Assembly: GCA_004556565.1 (NCBI GenBank)
Contig: SFGN01000023.1
Span: forward strand, 1 to 41,238
Origin: Lachnospiraceae bacterium
GTDB taxonomy: Bacteria > Bacillota_A > Clostridia > Lachnospirales > Lachnospiraceae
Length of the DNA: 41,238 nt
Direction: 5' to 3'
Translations under genes and position numbers: made by a program
Shown: in pieces, positions 9,683 through 18,800 of the stretch
Position numbering within the stretch: position 1 is the first letter of the stretch
Layout of the letters: every line of letters begins with the position of its first letter
The notes under the pieces: model-generated
Databases searched by the model: none
The model's input: the letters and a program-made list of their open reading frames with translations, nothing else
What the model was told of the DNA's origin: nothing

Positions 9683-9719
9683 GTCGTAAATTCTGTCGTA
9701 AATTCAAAAGATTTACGAC
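9683..9719. repeat. Integrase arm-type sites, left end of element A
   Basis: Two direct copies of GTCGTAAATTC (9683-9693 and 9695-9705, 12-bp period) and one inverted copy GATTTACGAC (9710-9719) that overlaps the integrase stop. Related copies occur at the right end (27679-27700). Position and repetition fit the DR-2 arm sites bound by the N-terminal domain of Tn916-type integrases. Confidence 0.7.
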
Positions 9720-10954
9720 ACGCACATTTTACGGTGCGTTGTCGATTTCTTTGAAGATGCTTCTACTACTTTCTGCATTTCTTCCTCTGCATCATCATAG
9801 TTCAGATGCGTATAGGTGTTCAGCGTTACGCTGATGTCACTATGACCCATAATATATTGAAGTGTTTTCGGATTCATTCCGGACTTCGCCATATTGGAAC
9901 AGAATGTGTGTCTGCAAATATGATGAGTTACTTTCGGCATCTGTACCCTGTAAATCTTGTTGTACTTCTCACGGATATGCTGAAAATATTTTTCCCAGTG
10001 AAGTGCCACCATCGGTCTGCCGTTCTTGTCCAAAAACAGAAATCCGCTGTACCCATCTACCATAGGTTCAACCTTTGGATTCTTTCTGCTGGCAAGAATA
10101 CGATGAAACGCTTCTTTTACTTCCGGTGTCATAGGCACCATGCGTTCGCCGCTTTCTGTCTTGGTATCTTCAATGATATATTTCATATCTCTGGTTCTCT
10201 GAAGCTGATGATCCACGATAATTCTGTTATTCTCAAAATCAAGGTTCTTTTTTGTCAATCCAACAAACTCAGAGATACGAAGTCCTGTCTTAAACAGGAT
10301 ATAGATACCGTCATAGTACTTGCAGAAATGCTTGTCTTTCTTCACAAACTCCAAGAAATCTCTTTCCTGCTGTCGTGTGATAGCTTCTCTTGTAACACTA
10401 TCATTCACAACAACAGTGTTCAACTGAAACTCAAACGGATTCTTTACCAGCACATCATCATCCACCGCCATCTGAAAGGCAGGCCTTACAACACCACGGA
10501 TGGTGTGAATGGAACTGTAACCTCGCCCATCCATCTGCTGCATCTTAATCAGCCATTCTTTGGCATCGGACACCTTAATCTTGTCAATGCGCTTCTGCCC
10601 AAAGGCTTCCTTCTTAATTACATTGACCACAAAGTTGTAATTCGACCTTGTGTTATGACGGACACCTGTTTTCTGTGAAATATACTTTTCCACCAGTTCC
10701 AGAACTGTGAAATTACCGCCATCCGGTGTGATATTGCTGTTCAAATCCTTTTGAATCTGCTTAATCTTTTCTCGCAGGGAAATATCATCACGTTTTCCTG
10801 CCGGAACTCGGTCAGTCGGTGTGAGTTTCCAACTGTACACCGTTTTTCTCTTGCCCCATGCATCCTGATACTTGTATTCATATTTCCCGTCTTTGCGCTG
10901 GCTCTCTCCATTAAATAACTTGCGACCTTTATTGTCTCGTCTTACTTCTGACAT
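9713..10954 (-). CDS. int: Tyrosine integrase, Tn916 type
   Basis: The 413-aa protein begins with the Tn916 Int arm-binding domain (VRRDNKGRKL...GESQRKDGKYEYKY, then WKLTPTDRVPAGKRD, residues 1-70), followed by the SAM-like core-binding domain (about 80-175) and the catalytic domain. Catalytic residues are visible: Arg226 in TGLRISE, His345 and Arg348 in HHICRHTFC, His371 in MGHSDIS and Tyr381 in NTYTHL. It should integrate and excise element A at the TCCTTGATTTC cores, aided by the Xis encoded just upstream. The protein is complete. Its stop codon overlaps an arm-site repeat, so transcription through int reaches the attachment site, as in Tn916. Confidence 0.95.
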   Translation of the reverse strand: MSEVRRDNKGRKLFNGESQRKDGKYEYKYQDAWGKRKTVYSWKLTPTDRVPAGKRDDISLREKIKQIQKDLNSNITPDGGNFTVLELVEKYISQKTGVRHNTRSNYNFVVNVIKKEAFGQKRIDKIKVSDAKEWLIKMQQMDGRGYSSIHTIRGVVRPAFQMAVDDDVLVKNPFEFQLNTVVVNDSVTREAITRQQERDFLEFVKKDKHFCKYYDGIYILFKTGLRISEFVGLTKKNLDFENNRIIVDHQLQRTRDMKYIIEDTKTESGERMVPMTPEVKEAFHRILASRKNPKVEPMVDGYSGFLFLDKNGRPMVALHWEKYFQHIREKYNKIYRVQMPKVTHHICRHTFCSNMAKSGMNPKTLQYIMGHSDISVTLNTYTHLNYDDAEEEMQKVVEASSKKSTTHRKMCVS

Positions 10955-10992
10955 TCAGTTCTCCTTTCTATCAACCTAACTGTCATAGAAAA

Positions 10993-11034
10993 GAGCCAAG
11001 CTATGATATATATATCATATCATAAACTTGGCTC
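10993..11034. repeat. Hairpin between xis and int
   Basis: GAGCCAAG pairs perfectly with CTTGGCTC, and the loop itself contains the 16-bp palindrome ATGATATATATATCAT-like sequence. It sits in the only gap between the excisionase and integrase genes, so it may attenuate or stabilise the xis-int transcript. No T run follows on the minus strand. Confidence 0.5.
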
Positions 11035-11059
11035 CGAATCTATCGTGTATTTGCCGTTT

Positions 11060-11290
11060 TTATATGGCAGATAGTTTTTCATCTACATATTGTTCAAACA
11101 CTCTGCGCTTGATCTGAGGTCTTGACCCATTCCAAAGAATAAATTCTGCATCCGGATTCTCGTCAATCAGTTTTCGCAGCTTCTTATCTCCAATGTGAAA
11201 ATATTTTGCCGCTTCCTGCACACTCAGGATGTATTTTCTCCAGACAGGAATATCATACTTACCTACATTCTGATTCTGTTCATTCATCAT
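11060..11290 (-). CDS. xis: Excisionase, Tn916 Xis family
   Basis: A 76-aa protein: DIPVWRKYILSVQEAAKYFHIGDKKLRKLIDENPDAEFILWNGSRPQIKRRVFEQYVDE. The winged-helix MerR-like fold, the IPVW lead, the EAAKYF-IG helix-turn-helix and the IKRRVFE-Y end are all close to the Tn916 excisionase pattern. Xis bends DNA near the att ends and directs Int toward excision. The ATG at 11290 (or 11287) follows a GAGGGGG; the longer open frame to 11338 overlaps the upstream gene without a site. Confidence 0.9.
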   Translation of the reverse strand: MMNEQNQNVGKYDIPVWRKYILSVQEAAKYFHIGDKKLRKLIDENPDAEFILWNGSRPQIKRRVFEQYVDEKLSAI

Positions 11291-11297
11291 AGGGCAC

Positions 11298-11507
11298 TTA
11301 CCCCCTCTTTTTCCATACAATCTCATAGCCCAGCACATCTGCCAGTTCTACGGCTTCTTTATATCGCAACGTTTCTCGATGGAGTTTCCCCGACAAGTTG
11401 GAAATGCTCCTGCTCCATCCATACTGCCGTTCCAATTTTTCCAACACATCCTGCATGGTCACTCCCTCGCACACAAGATGTGATCTCACTTCATTTCGCA
11501 CATTCAT
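11298..11507 (-). CDS. Small DNA-binding-like protein of Tn916-like elements (unknown function)
   Basis: A 69-aa protein (MNVRNEVRSHLVCEGVTMQDVLEKL...RSISNLSGKLHRETLRYKEAVELADVLGYEIVWKKRG). The residues from GVTMQDVLEKL to ELADVLGY look like an XRE-type helix-turn-helix: a helix pair, a serine-rich turn (SRSISNLSGKL) and the ADVLGYEI end that resembles the last helix of Cro-like domains. Proteins of this size and sequence recur beside Tn916-like excisionases in gut clostridia and are often annotated with unreliable names. It precedes xis by 7 bp, so it is probably part of the same control operon; a regulator of excision or copy control is a guess. Confidence 0.65.
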   Translation of the reverse strand: MNVRNEVRSHLVCEGVTMQDVLEKLERQYGWSRSISNLSGKLHRETLRYKEAVELADVLGYEIVWKKRG

Positions 11508-11642
11508 TTTCGCTTACCTCCGTAAAAAAAACCTTGCAAAGGGAAATGACAACGAAGTTCGACAACCGACCTTAAGAAACTGTCAAATTCCAATACAAAG
11601 CTCTGCTACTTTAATTCTATTCTTTTTATAATTATGGGTTGT

Positions 11643-11699
11643 TTTGGTTGTCAGAGTAGAAAATCCTTTGAAAAATAAGGATTTTTCAAGACAACCAAA
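11643..11699. repeat. Nested 57-bp inverted repeat with GACAACC motifs
   Basis: An outer 10-bp arm TTTGGTTGTC (11643-11652) pairs perfectly with GACAACCAAA (11690-11699); inside it GAAAATCCTT (11659) pairs with AAGGATTTTTC (11677). GACAAC also appears at 11548 and 11561. It lies in the 223-bp gap between the small regulator and the VapE gene, so it could be a terminator for VapE, an operator, or a replication origin. Confidence 0.55.
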
Positions 11700-11730
11700 T
11701 CGGCAACCCGATCACATTTTAGCTGACAAT

Positions 11731-13140
11731 TTACCCTATATTTCCAAAAGGCAGCTCCATCTGTTTGGCTTCTTCCTCCGTCAATTCCACAAAACCATCC
11801 AAAGGATTCGTTCCAGTTGCCACAGGCTGGTTGTCACGCTCCCAGCCTTTCTGTCTGCCATATCCGGCAAAATGCCTTGGGTTTGTGAACTGCTCCCACC
11901 CCACAATGGAATTGTTCATAATATCGTTGATTTCACGAATTTCCCATTGCTTTGGCTCATCAAAAGGATGATTCAATGCTTCCTTATAAAGCATCTTGGA
12001 GCAAACCATATTTCCTTTGTAGCTATCCAAGAATCCCTGAATCATACCCGCTTTCGTATCTTCCGGCATGAACTGCTTCTGAAATTCTTTCAGATACTGT
12101 TCCATTTCTTTGGAAAGGGAAAGCTGATACTTTTTACTTTGGTAAATTACCATAGCTTCTGCCCACATCTGCTCGATATATGCTCTGGATGTCTTTTCAT
12201 CTGCCATAATGTGCACCTCTGACCTCTCCGGATAGACCATGATAGGCAAAAATCTGCGGTTTCCGGTACGGTCAAGTGGCAGAAAATCCAACGTATTGGA
12301 AGTTCCTCCGAATACGCACTGGCGAATCCTGTCATCCGGCTGTTTATCATAAGGAACTTTATAGGTTTCCTTTTGACGGCTGAGGAACGACTTAATATCT
12401 TCAATGCTTTTTGCATTAGCTGTGGCAATCATCTCCGACATCTCCACAATCCAATGCCCCTGCATTTTACGAAATACATTGTCATCCTCCAGTTTTTTAA
12501 GATCATCTGTGAACCATTCATCCTTTATTGCAAGAAAGCGGAAGAATGTGGACTTACCTGCTCCTTGTCCTCCAACAAGACAGAGCATCATTTCAAATTT
12601 GCATCCAGGACGAAAGATTCTGTGAATGGCACCCAGCATAAACAACTGCATTGCAGCACAGGTATATTCGTTCTTCTCCACTCCAAGGAAATGGGGAAGG
12701 GCATTTCCGATGCGCTTCTCGCCGTCCCACACCAGACTTTTCAGTTTTTCCTGAATCGGATGATACTTGTTTTTGTCGGCAATGATCGAAATTGCTCTCG
12801 AAATTTTTGCTTCCACACTAAGCCTATAATTTTCTTCCAAATACAACATCAGATAGTTTACATCCGTTTCATTCATCACCGGACTTCGCTTATGCCACCA
12901 TAAAGGCTTCACAATATCCGTTTTTTCTGTGAACAGATTGTAGCGAATACTTTGATGAAGCACCTCATCCAGACGAAATACGGTGAGACAGTTTTTGATG
13001 CTGTTCTTCACACCACCATTTTCTGTTCGGTCTAAGCGTTCCCTGACCTCGGCAGGACTGCACGGCTTTTCCATATCACTGGCTGCTTCCAATACCTGTT
13101 TCTGCTTCTCGGCAGATAAATTCTGAAATTCGTTGTTCAA
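11731..13140 (-). CDS. VapE-like primase-associated P-loop ATPase
   Basis: A 469-aa protein of the virulence-associated E family, a helicase-like AAA ATPase found beside primases in plasmids, phages and satellite islands. Walker A is GGQGAGKST at residues 190-198, with a Walker B-like HWIVEMSEM at about 229-237, and SRQKETYKVPYDKQPDD plus GGTSNTLDFLPLDRTGNRRF match the family's sensor region. The N-terminal 100 residues are a probable DNA- or partner-binding region. The start codon lies inside the 3' end of the upstream primase gene (65-bp overlap), implying translational coupling. Together they probably start replication of the excised circle. Confidence 0.88.
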   Translation of the reverse strand: MNNEFQNLSAEKQKQVLEAASDMEKPCSPAEVRERLDRTENGGVKNSIKNCLTVFRLDEVLHQSIRYNLFTEKTDIVKPLWWHKRSPVMNETDVNYLMLYLEENYRLSVEAKISRAISIIADKNKYHPIQEKLKSLVWDGEKRIGNALPHFLGVEKNEYTCAAMQLFMLGAIHRIFRPGCKFEMMLCLVGGQGAGKSTFFRFLAIKDEWFTDDLKKLEDDNVFRKMQGHWIVEMSEMIATANAKSIEDIKSFLSRQKETYKVPYDKQPDDRIRQCVFGGTSNTLDFLPLDRTGNRRFLPIMVYPERSEVHIMADEKTSRAYIEQMWAEAMVIYQSKKYQLSLSKEMEQYLKEFQKQFMPEDTKAGMIQGFLDSYKGNMVCSKMLYKEALNHPFDEPKQWEIREINDIMNNSIVGWEQFTNPRHFAGYGRQKGWERDNQPVATGTNPLDGFVELTEEEAKQMELPFGNIG

Positions 13141-13693
13141 GTGACGCCACCTCCTTCCCGTATTCCATCACAAGCAATGATTTTTCCTCTATTTCTCCAA
13201 ACACCAGAATATCCAAAAGATATTCTAAATGTGATTTTTTCTGCAAGGCTTCCACAAACAGCGGATGCCATGTTTCATCTTCATTGTTGGGAGCATAATC
13301 AATCTCCCACTTTTTCAGAAGATGATAATAGTCTGATAAAACCCGAAAGCAATGTTGCTCGGCTTCTGCATAGATCTGTGCATCTGATTTTTTGCATACC
13401 GCCTTCTTCGATGTTTCTTTCTTGGTCTTCCTATCATAATAAATTCCAAAGTCTAAAGCTGTCTTTTGCGCTGCTTCCAGACTACTGATACCATAAAGCC
13501 TTGACACAAAATCAATCACATCGCCATCAGCTCCGCACCCGAAACAATGAAAACGCTTGTCCACTTTCATGCTCGGAGTTTTGTCTTTGTGAAAAGGGCA
13601 GGATGCCATATTATTTCTACGGACTTTCACTCCATACAATTCCGCAGCCTGTCTGGTTGTGACAGACTGCTTGACTGCATCAAACACATTCAT
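13076..13693 (-). CDS. CHC2 zinc-finger primase-like protein
   Basis: The 205-aa product starts with a DnaG-type zinc-binding domain: Cys32, His35, Cys50 and Cys53 in SCPFHKDKTPSM...FHCFGCGADGDVIDF. This domain recognises the template during primer synthesis. There is no TOPRIM catalytic domain; the rest is a helical region with no recognised motif. It is therefore not a full primase and probably works with the overlapping VapE ATPase or recruits host DnaG. The same pairing (CHC2 protein then VapE) is common in small Tn916-like and satellite elements. Confidence 0.85.
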   Translation of the reverse strand: MNVFDAVKQSVTTRQAAELYGVKVRRNNMASCPFHKDKTPSMKVDKRFHCFGCGADGDVIDFVSRLYGISSLEAAQKTALDFGIYYDRKTKKETSKKAVCKKSDAQIYAEAEQHCFRVLSDYYHLLKKWEIDYAPNNEDETWHPLFVEALQKKSHLEYLLDILVFGEIEEKSLLVMEYGKEVASLEQRISEFICREAETGIGSSQ

Positions 13694-13752
13694 GGCACAT
13701 TCCTCCCCATAGAAAAAGCACCTGACATTTCCAAAGAAAATGACAGCGCCTG

Positions 13753-14988
13753 TTAACGTTCCATATTCTTTTGTTTGATTTTCTTATCCGAATCACCATC
13801 CTTTTTCACAAGCTCTTTATTACGCTGCAATTTTGCAAGCAGCGATTCTTTTGCTTTTTCCTTTACCACAGCCTTGTTCTTTTCTTTGACTGTCGGCAAC
13901 TTCAATGCGGTCAAAACTTTATTCAGCAGCTTGTCCGCTGTTTTCTTCATTTTGTTTTGCAGGGCGTCCAGAGATTTACTGATGGCAGATTTTTTATCAG
14001 ACGGAACATTGCTTTCTTCTGTGATCCACTTCTGATAATTCGCCACAACCTCTAAATTCTGTTTCTGGGTTTCTGTAAAAACAGTTTCCGCAATCACTTC
14101 ACAGGCTTTCTCATAGGCAGTATCCGCAATTTCTTCCACCAAAGATTCTGCATCCTCCAGCTTCATTGTGATTTCTGAAAGTGCCTGTTCCTTTTCTTCC
14201 ATAACCTGCTTTTGCTTCTCGATGATAAAATCATTTTTCTCCAGATAGGCTTTTCCACCGTAGATTGGCTCACGATCCAGATGCAAACCATAGCGTTCAC
14301 AAATCTCAAACAACATTTCTCTGCACATAGCATCAAAAGTCTGCTTGCGATTGTTGTGTCTGCCTTTCGGCTTGCTCGGATCAGGAAGCGGTATTCCCAA
14401 TTCCTCCAATGCCTTTTCCTGTTGGGGGCAAAGCTCACCGTATTGATTTTTGCAATCGAACACATGACGTTCCTGAATGTGGGGTGTCCCCTCATCCAGA
14501 TGCAATGCCCAGTTCAGAATGTGAACATGAGTACCAAATCTGCTTTCCATTTCTCCAAAGAAATCATTTGCAATCTGCAACAAAATTTCCGGCGGTACAG
14601 ATTCTTCTACTGTGCCAATCTGGTAAATGGTTTCTTCCGGACAAGTCTTTTTATTTTTCAGCAAATCCTCCACGGTTCTGTTTCTCTCCGGATGTCTGTT
14701 TTTTATATTTCTCTCATTCTGAAAGAAAATAAATTCGCCATATTTGGCGTTGTAATACATCTGCTCAACTTTTTCAAAAGAAAAATCCTGTTCGGCATCT
14801 GCATTACTATTATCGGAAGTTGTGATACCACGATAACAGTCCCAATAAATATTTCTTTTGGCTCGCTCCGCATCAATGTGTTCGCTGTTTTCCAAATCAA
14901 ACCTACGGTCATTATGTTTTGGATTGTAAGCACCATTTTTACCGGAACGACCATTGTGTCGTGTCAACCTCAAAGGCTTTTCCTCCAT
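13753..14988 (-). CDS. MobV (Pre/Mob family) relaxase
   Basis: The N-terminal half (about residues 1-230) is a plasmid-mobilization relaxase of the MOB-V type: early RHNGR, then the metal-binding signature HLDEGTPHIQERHVF at about 163-177, equivalent to the HxDExxPH motif. The C-terminal half is a long charged coiled coil (about 270-411) rich in Glu and Lys. The relaxase should nick at oriT and start conjugal transfer. I choose the ATG at 14988; the open frame to 15183 encodes a cysteine- and proline-rich stretch unlike Mob and overlaps the oriT-like hairpins, so it is most likely noncoding. Confidence 0.9.
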   Translation of the reverse strand: MEEKPLRLTRHNGRSGKNGAYNPKHNDRRFDLENSEHIDAERAKRNIYWDCYRGITTSDNSNADAEQDFSFEKVEQMYYNAKYGEFIFFQNERNIKNRHPERNRTVEDLLKNKKTCPEETIYQIGTVEESVPPEILLQIANDFFGEMESRFGTHVHILNWALHLDEGTPHIQERHVFDCKNQYGELCPQQEKALEELGIPLPDPSKPKGRHNNRKQTFDAMCREMLFEICERYGLHLDREPIYGGKAYLEKNDFIIEKQKQVMEEKEQALSEITMKLEDAESLVEEIADTAYEKACEVIAETVFTETQKQNLEVVANYQKWITEESNVPSDKKSAISKSLDALQNKMKKTADKLLNKVLTALKLPTVKEKNKAVVKEKAKESLLAKLQRNKELVKKDGDSDKKIKQKNMER

Positions 14989-15060
14989 TTCTTTTTGAGT
15001 GTTGCCAAGGAAAACGAAGCAGCTTTGCTGCAGTCCTGCTTCATTTATGCGCAGGTAATA

Positions 15061-15178
15061 CCCAGTACTAAGTGGCGAAACGCCACTGACTGGGCAAGGC
15101 TGCTGCCCTTGACCCGCACAGGGATATTGCGGTCTTCGCTCCGCTTCGATCGGTGCTGAACAAGTGCCACTGGCACTT
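15061..15178. other. Candidate oriT: nested inverted repeats upstream of the relaxase
   Basis: CCCAGT (15061) and ACTGGG (15089) enclose a perfect hairpin AGTGGCG-AAA-CGCCACT (15071-15087). It is followed by CAAGG/CCTTG (15095-15111) and AAGTGCC-ACT-GGCACTT (15162-15178). MOB-V relaxases nick next to such hairpins immediately upstream of their own gene. The exact nick site is not identifiable by eye. Confidence 0.55.
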
Positions 15179-15275
15179 AGCACCCCTGTATCCCTGCCAA
15201 AGAGCTGCGCCCTCTGTACTCCTGCCGGACAACCTGTTTCAAACCACTGGCCAGTTGGTTCTCACAGTTTCTCCG

Positions 15276-15410
15276 TTTTCTAAGAACGCTCCACCGGAGC
15301 CTTTTTAGAAAAATTCAGGCGATGACCATTCACATACATCGTGAACTATCACCGCCTGTTCTCGTATGCCGGTACCTGCATACGAGATTGATAAATTGCC
15401 CTGGCAATTT
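15276..15410. repeat. Four consecutive hairpins in the gap between mob and DUF4357 genes
   Basis: Part of a 300-bp gene-free stretch. TTTTCTAA/TTAGAAAA enclosing GCTCC-ACC-GGAGC (15276-15312); CAGGCG/CGCCTG enclosing TTCAC/GTGAA (15316-15358); CTCGTATG/CATACGAG (15361-15386); AAATTGCC/GGCAATTT (15393-15410). All outer arms are perfect. The density suggests a single-strand origin, part of oriT, or a structured RNA; I cannot tell which. Confidence 0.5.
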
Positions 15411-15429
15411 AATTTTGCAAATGAGCAAA

Positions 15430-15462
15430 ACAAAAGCGACCAACTTTTTACGGTTGATCGCC
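15430..15462 (-). terminator. Rho-independent terminator of the methyltransferase operon
   Basis: On the minus strand GCGATCAAC pairs with GTTGGTCGC (one G-U) and is followed by TTTTGTTTT. It lies about 25 bp after the DUF4357 gene and ends the three-gene operon. Confidence 0.75.
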
Positions 15463-15485
15463 TTTGGCTTGGTCATTTATGTATC

Positions 15486-15794
15486 TTATTTTTCATGTAT
15501 ACTGCTCAATGGTTTTCCGTCTTTTAATTTCCAGACTCTCATACCATTGGCTATGCTTCCTGTAACAAATGACGCTGCTGTAGAAGAACTTCTAAATGTC
15601 ACATCTCTTTGTAATACAAAACCATCATCGACTGTATCTTTTCTCGCTCTTAACTTCACAGCAACCGGATTCATTTTACTTGCCACAGTAGCTGATATTC
15701 TACTGCCTTTTAATACAGTCAGTCCTTTTCCTTCGTATATGCCTACGGCATCATAGCGCAGATTTCTTCCTTTTGCAATTACTTCAATCTCCAT
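15486..15794 (-). CDS. DUF4357 domain protein
   Basis: A 102-aa protein whose C-terminal 60 residues match the DUF4357 pattern: LKGSRIS near residue 30, then LQRDVTFRSSSTAASFVTGSIANGMRVWKLKDGKPL. DUF4357 is commonly fused to or found beside restriction-modification proteins and GIY-YIG nucleases; its biochemical role is not known. Here it is the third gene of the methyltransferase/helicase operon, 13 bp after the methyltransferase stop, and is followed by a terminator. A small accessory subunit, perhaps for specificity or regulation, is inferred. Confidence 0.75.
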   Translation of the reverse strand: MEIEVIAKGRNLRYDAVGIYEGKGLTVLKGSRISATVASKMNPVAVKLRARKDTVDDGFVLQRDVTFRSSSTAASFVTGSIANGMRVWKLKDGKPLSSIHEK

Positions 15795-15807
15795 ACGTTC
15801 ACCTCTG

Positions 15808-18800
15808 TTAATTTTCTACACATGAAATCTCGCTATCAGTCAGCCCATAGAGTTTATAAACAATGTTATCTATTTGTTTCAAAACATTTTGGACTTCTCT
15901 ATCAGATTCTTGTAATGATTTTAATAATTTTTGTGCTTCGTCCACTAAATTTTCAAGAGTTTCAATGGTAACATCATCATCTGGTAACGCTATAGGCAAT
16001 GCTTTGATTTGTGGTGCACCAATTCTGTAAAAACCACCTGCAAGAGACATTGAGTTATAGAATGTAGCATAATAGAAAGACATCAATGTACTGTTTAATA
16101 TAGCTGTAATAACTTTCAAGTATGGATTATTACAAACTATAGTAGTAGATTTTCCTGCCAAATAATTACCATCATCATAAAAGCATTCCAGAACTTTATT
16201 CATTCCACCAATTATTATTTTTTCACTTTGACTTTCATTAAAACGCTTAACCGACATATTCTTAAGGTCCGTAGTTTTTACTACTGGATACATATATTTG
16301 CCTTTTAGATAACGTATATACTCCATACCATAAAACGATTTATATTTATCAATTCCACCTGTGTTGATAAATCTTATAACAGAATCATCTTTCCCATCGT
16401 TGTCATACATAAACTCTTTTACAAGATAGGCTTCTCCAACAGTTGCTGCACCATTTACATCAGCAAGAGAACTCAATATTGGAAATTTTGCCATCTTATC
16501 AACAATGCTCAATGCTTCTGCAGAAGTATTAAAATATTTATCCCAGTTTATATCTGCATAAAACTTCTCTGGCAATATAGTATTCTGATTTCCAACCATT
16601 TCCATTCCATCCATAACATCCATCTTCACAGGTGTTCTGTTATTGCTAATTTCCACACGGAATACAACTGGATATACCGCAGCTTCTTTGAAAACATTTA
16701 CATTGGAATAATCTCGAATCTCAATAACTCGATTTTTTGCCATCTTTTTTCTCAATGCTTCTGTATACGGAGCAGATATCAACTTATTTGGTACGATATA
16801 AGATATTGTTTTGTTTTCTGCCAATAAATCCATTCCTTTTTCTATGAACAAAACAAACAAATCCCAATTACCTTTTGCGCATGAATACTTTTTAGTGTAT
16901 ATTTCACGTTGTTCTGGCATGCTTCGTGTCATTTCTTCTGAATCAACATACGGCGGATTACCAATTACAATATCGAAACCACCTTTTTCACGAAACACTC
17001 TTGCAAAATCCAACTGCCAGAGAACATATGGTTTAGAAGCCATACGTTTGCTTTCGTGATATCTCTGTATTTTATCCGGAGCACATCCCTCCAACTGTGA
17101 CATGATAACCATATCTCTAAGAGATTCGATTTCATCTTTCAACTGTTTTTTCTTTTCCGTGTTATCGCAATGGAACAACTCATTCTGTTTATCAATCAAT
17201 GCGCTGACAATGGATTCAAAACGGGAATGATTCATGTCCAGCTGATAAGTGCTGTCACCAAACAATTCGCTTTCTTTAACCAGTCTGGTTCCTTCAAACT
17301 CATCAATCAAACTATTACCACAGAGAATATTGCTTTCCAAGTTCGGAAGTGGCAACGGATTCTTGTGACCATCTAAAGCACTCTGTGCATTCGGATTGAT
17401 CTCGTCATCAATTACCAGTGACAGCCACAAACGAAGCTGTGCTATATCTACCGCAGACGGTTCAATATCAGCTGCGAAAATACAGTTTTTAATAGTTTCG
17501 TATTTCAGATTATGCGGTGAACGTTCCATCTGATACATCAATCTGGTATCGTATGCATTCATCGTAATAGCCATATAAGCTGAAATGTTCTGTCTTGCAC
17601 GAACAATCTCGTTCAGCATACCCAGCGGAAATGCTCCGGAACCTACCGCCGGATCTGCAACACGAACATTCTTTAATGCCTCATCAACATCTTTCAGTCT
17701 ATCTACAACAACATTTCCATCTGCATCCAGCTTAAACAGGCTTTCGGAGATATACATACCGCCGTTACCCTGACGTTTCTCTTTTACAGTATCTTCATCT
17801 TTCATAAAGTCACCGTACAGGATAAACTCACGGATTGCTTCTTCCTCAATCTGCAAAGTATTGGTCAGATAGTTTATTAAACTTTCCTGACACATATAAT
17901 GCACGATTTCACGAGGTGTATAGAAAGCTCCTTTGGATTTTCTATCATTTACTTCCAATAGATTTTCAAATACTTTACCCAACATTTCAGGGTCAATGGC
18001 AACTTCACGTTCCATCGGTTCATCTTCGCTCATGGTAAAATTATATCTGTCAAAAATATCCAGAATACCATCTGCTTCACGCCCCTTGGTAGCAGCATTG
18101 GAAAAAACTTCGTTTGGAATATTGAAATTATTATGTTCCCAATCATATCCGTCGATAGGCTCGAACAGACCACCGGACAGGAACGGGATTCTGCAATGCA
18201 GGGCAGGACAATACCCCTGTTCTCCACGATTTACATTCAGCGCATCATAGAACAGTGGTTCCAGTAATTCATCAAAGAAATTCTGGTTCTTCTTTTCTGC
18301 GATTTCAAAGAGCTTACGCATAAAATTATGCGGACCACTGCCCCAAGGCTTACCCTTTACACACATAGCAAGAACTGCTTCGTCCTCATCACTGATATTG
18401 TTCAATCCAGCACTGGAAATACGATATGTACCATCACCTACAGGGCGATATACTATCGGAATCAGTTCTCTTGATTTTGCTCCACGGGCATAATAAGCAT
18501 TCTTGTATTCTTTTTCGGTCAAAGTGTTAGGCCATGCGCCTACACCCAGCCAACCTTTTTTCTGTAAGAAATACAGGAATACAATCTGCCCCATCAGTTT
18601 CTTGGCAAACTGTGCAGAAGTAAAATTATGCTGTTCTGCTTCAATACGGAAATCTTCATTTTCTTCCAGCTTTTCACGCAGCTGATGAAATTTCTCGCAA
18701 TACAGTTTAAAAAACTCATCTGTAACCTTTTCAACGCTGAACGCATTTTCAAGATCATCCAGTGTAGGATGTTCTGGGTCTGCCATGCTGTCAATGATAA

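Noticed and set aside
9806..10678. 290-codon plus-strand ORF
   Set aside because: Antisense shadow of the integrase gene, which has all catalytic residues; no ribosome site.
14212..15159. 315-codon plus-strand ORF
   Set aside because: Antisense to the MobV relaxase; composition (Phe, Ile, Leu, Cys rich) is typical of a reverse frame.
14989..15183. N-terminal extension of the MobV relaxase
   Set aside because: Cys/Pro/Gln-rich, unlike Mob proteins, and overlaps the oriT-like palindromes; start moved to 14988.
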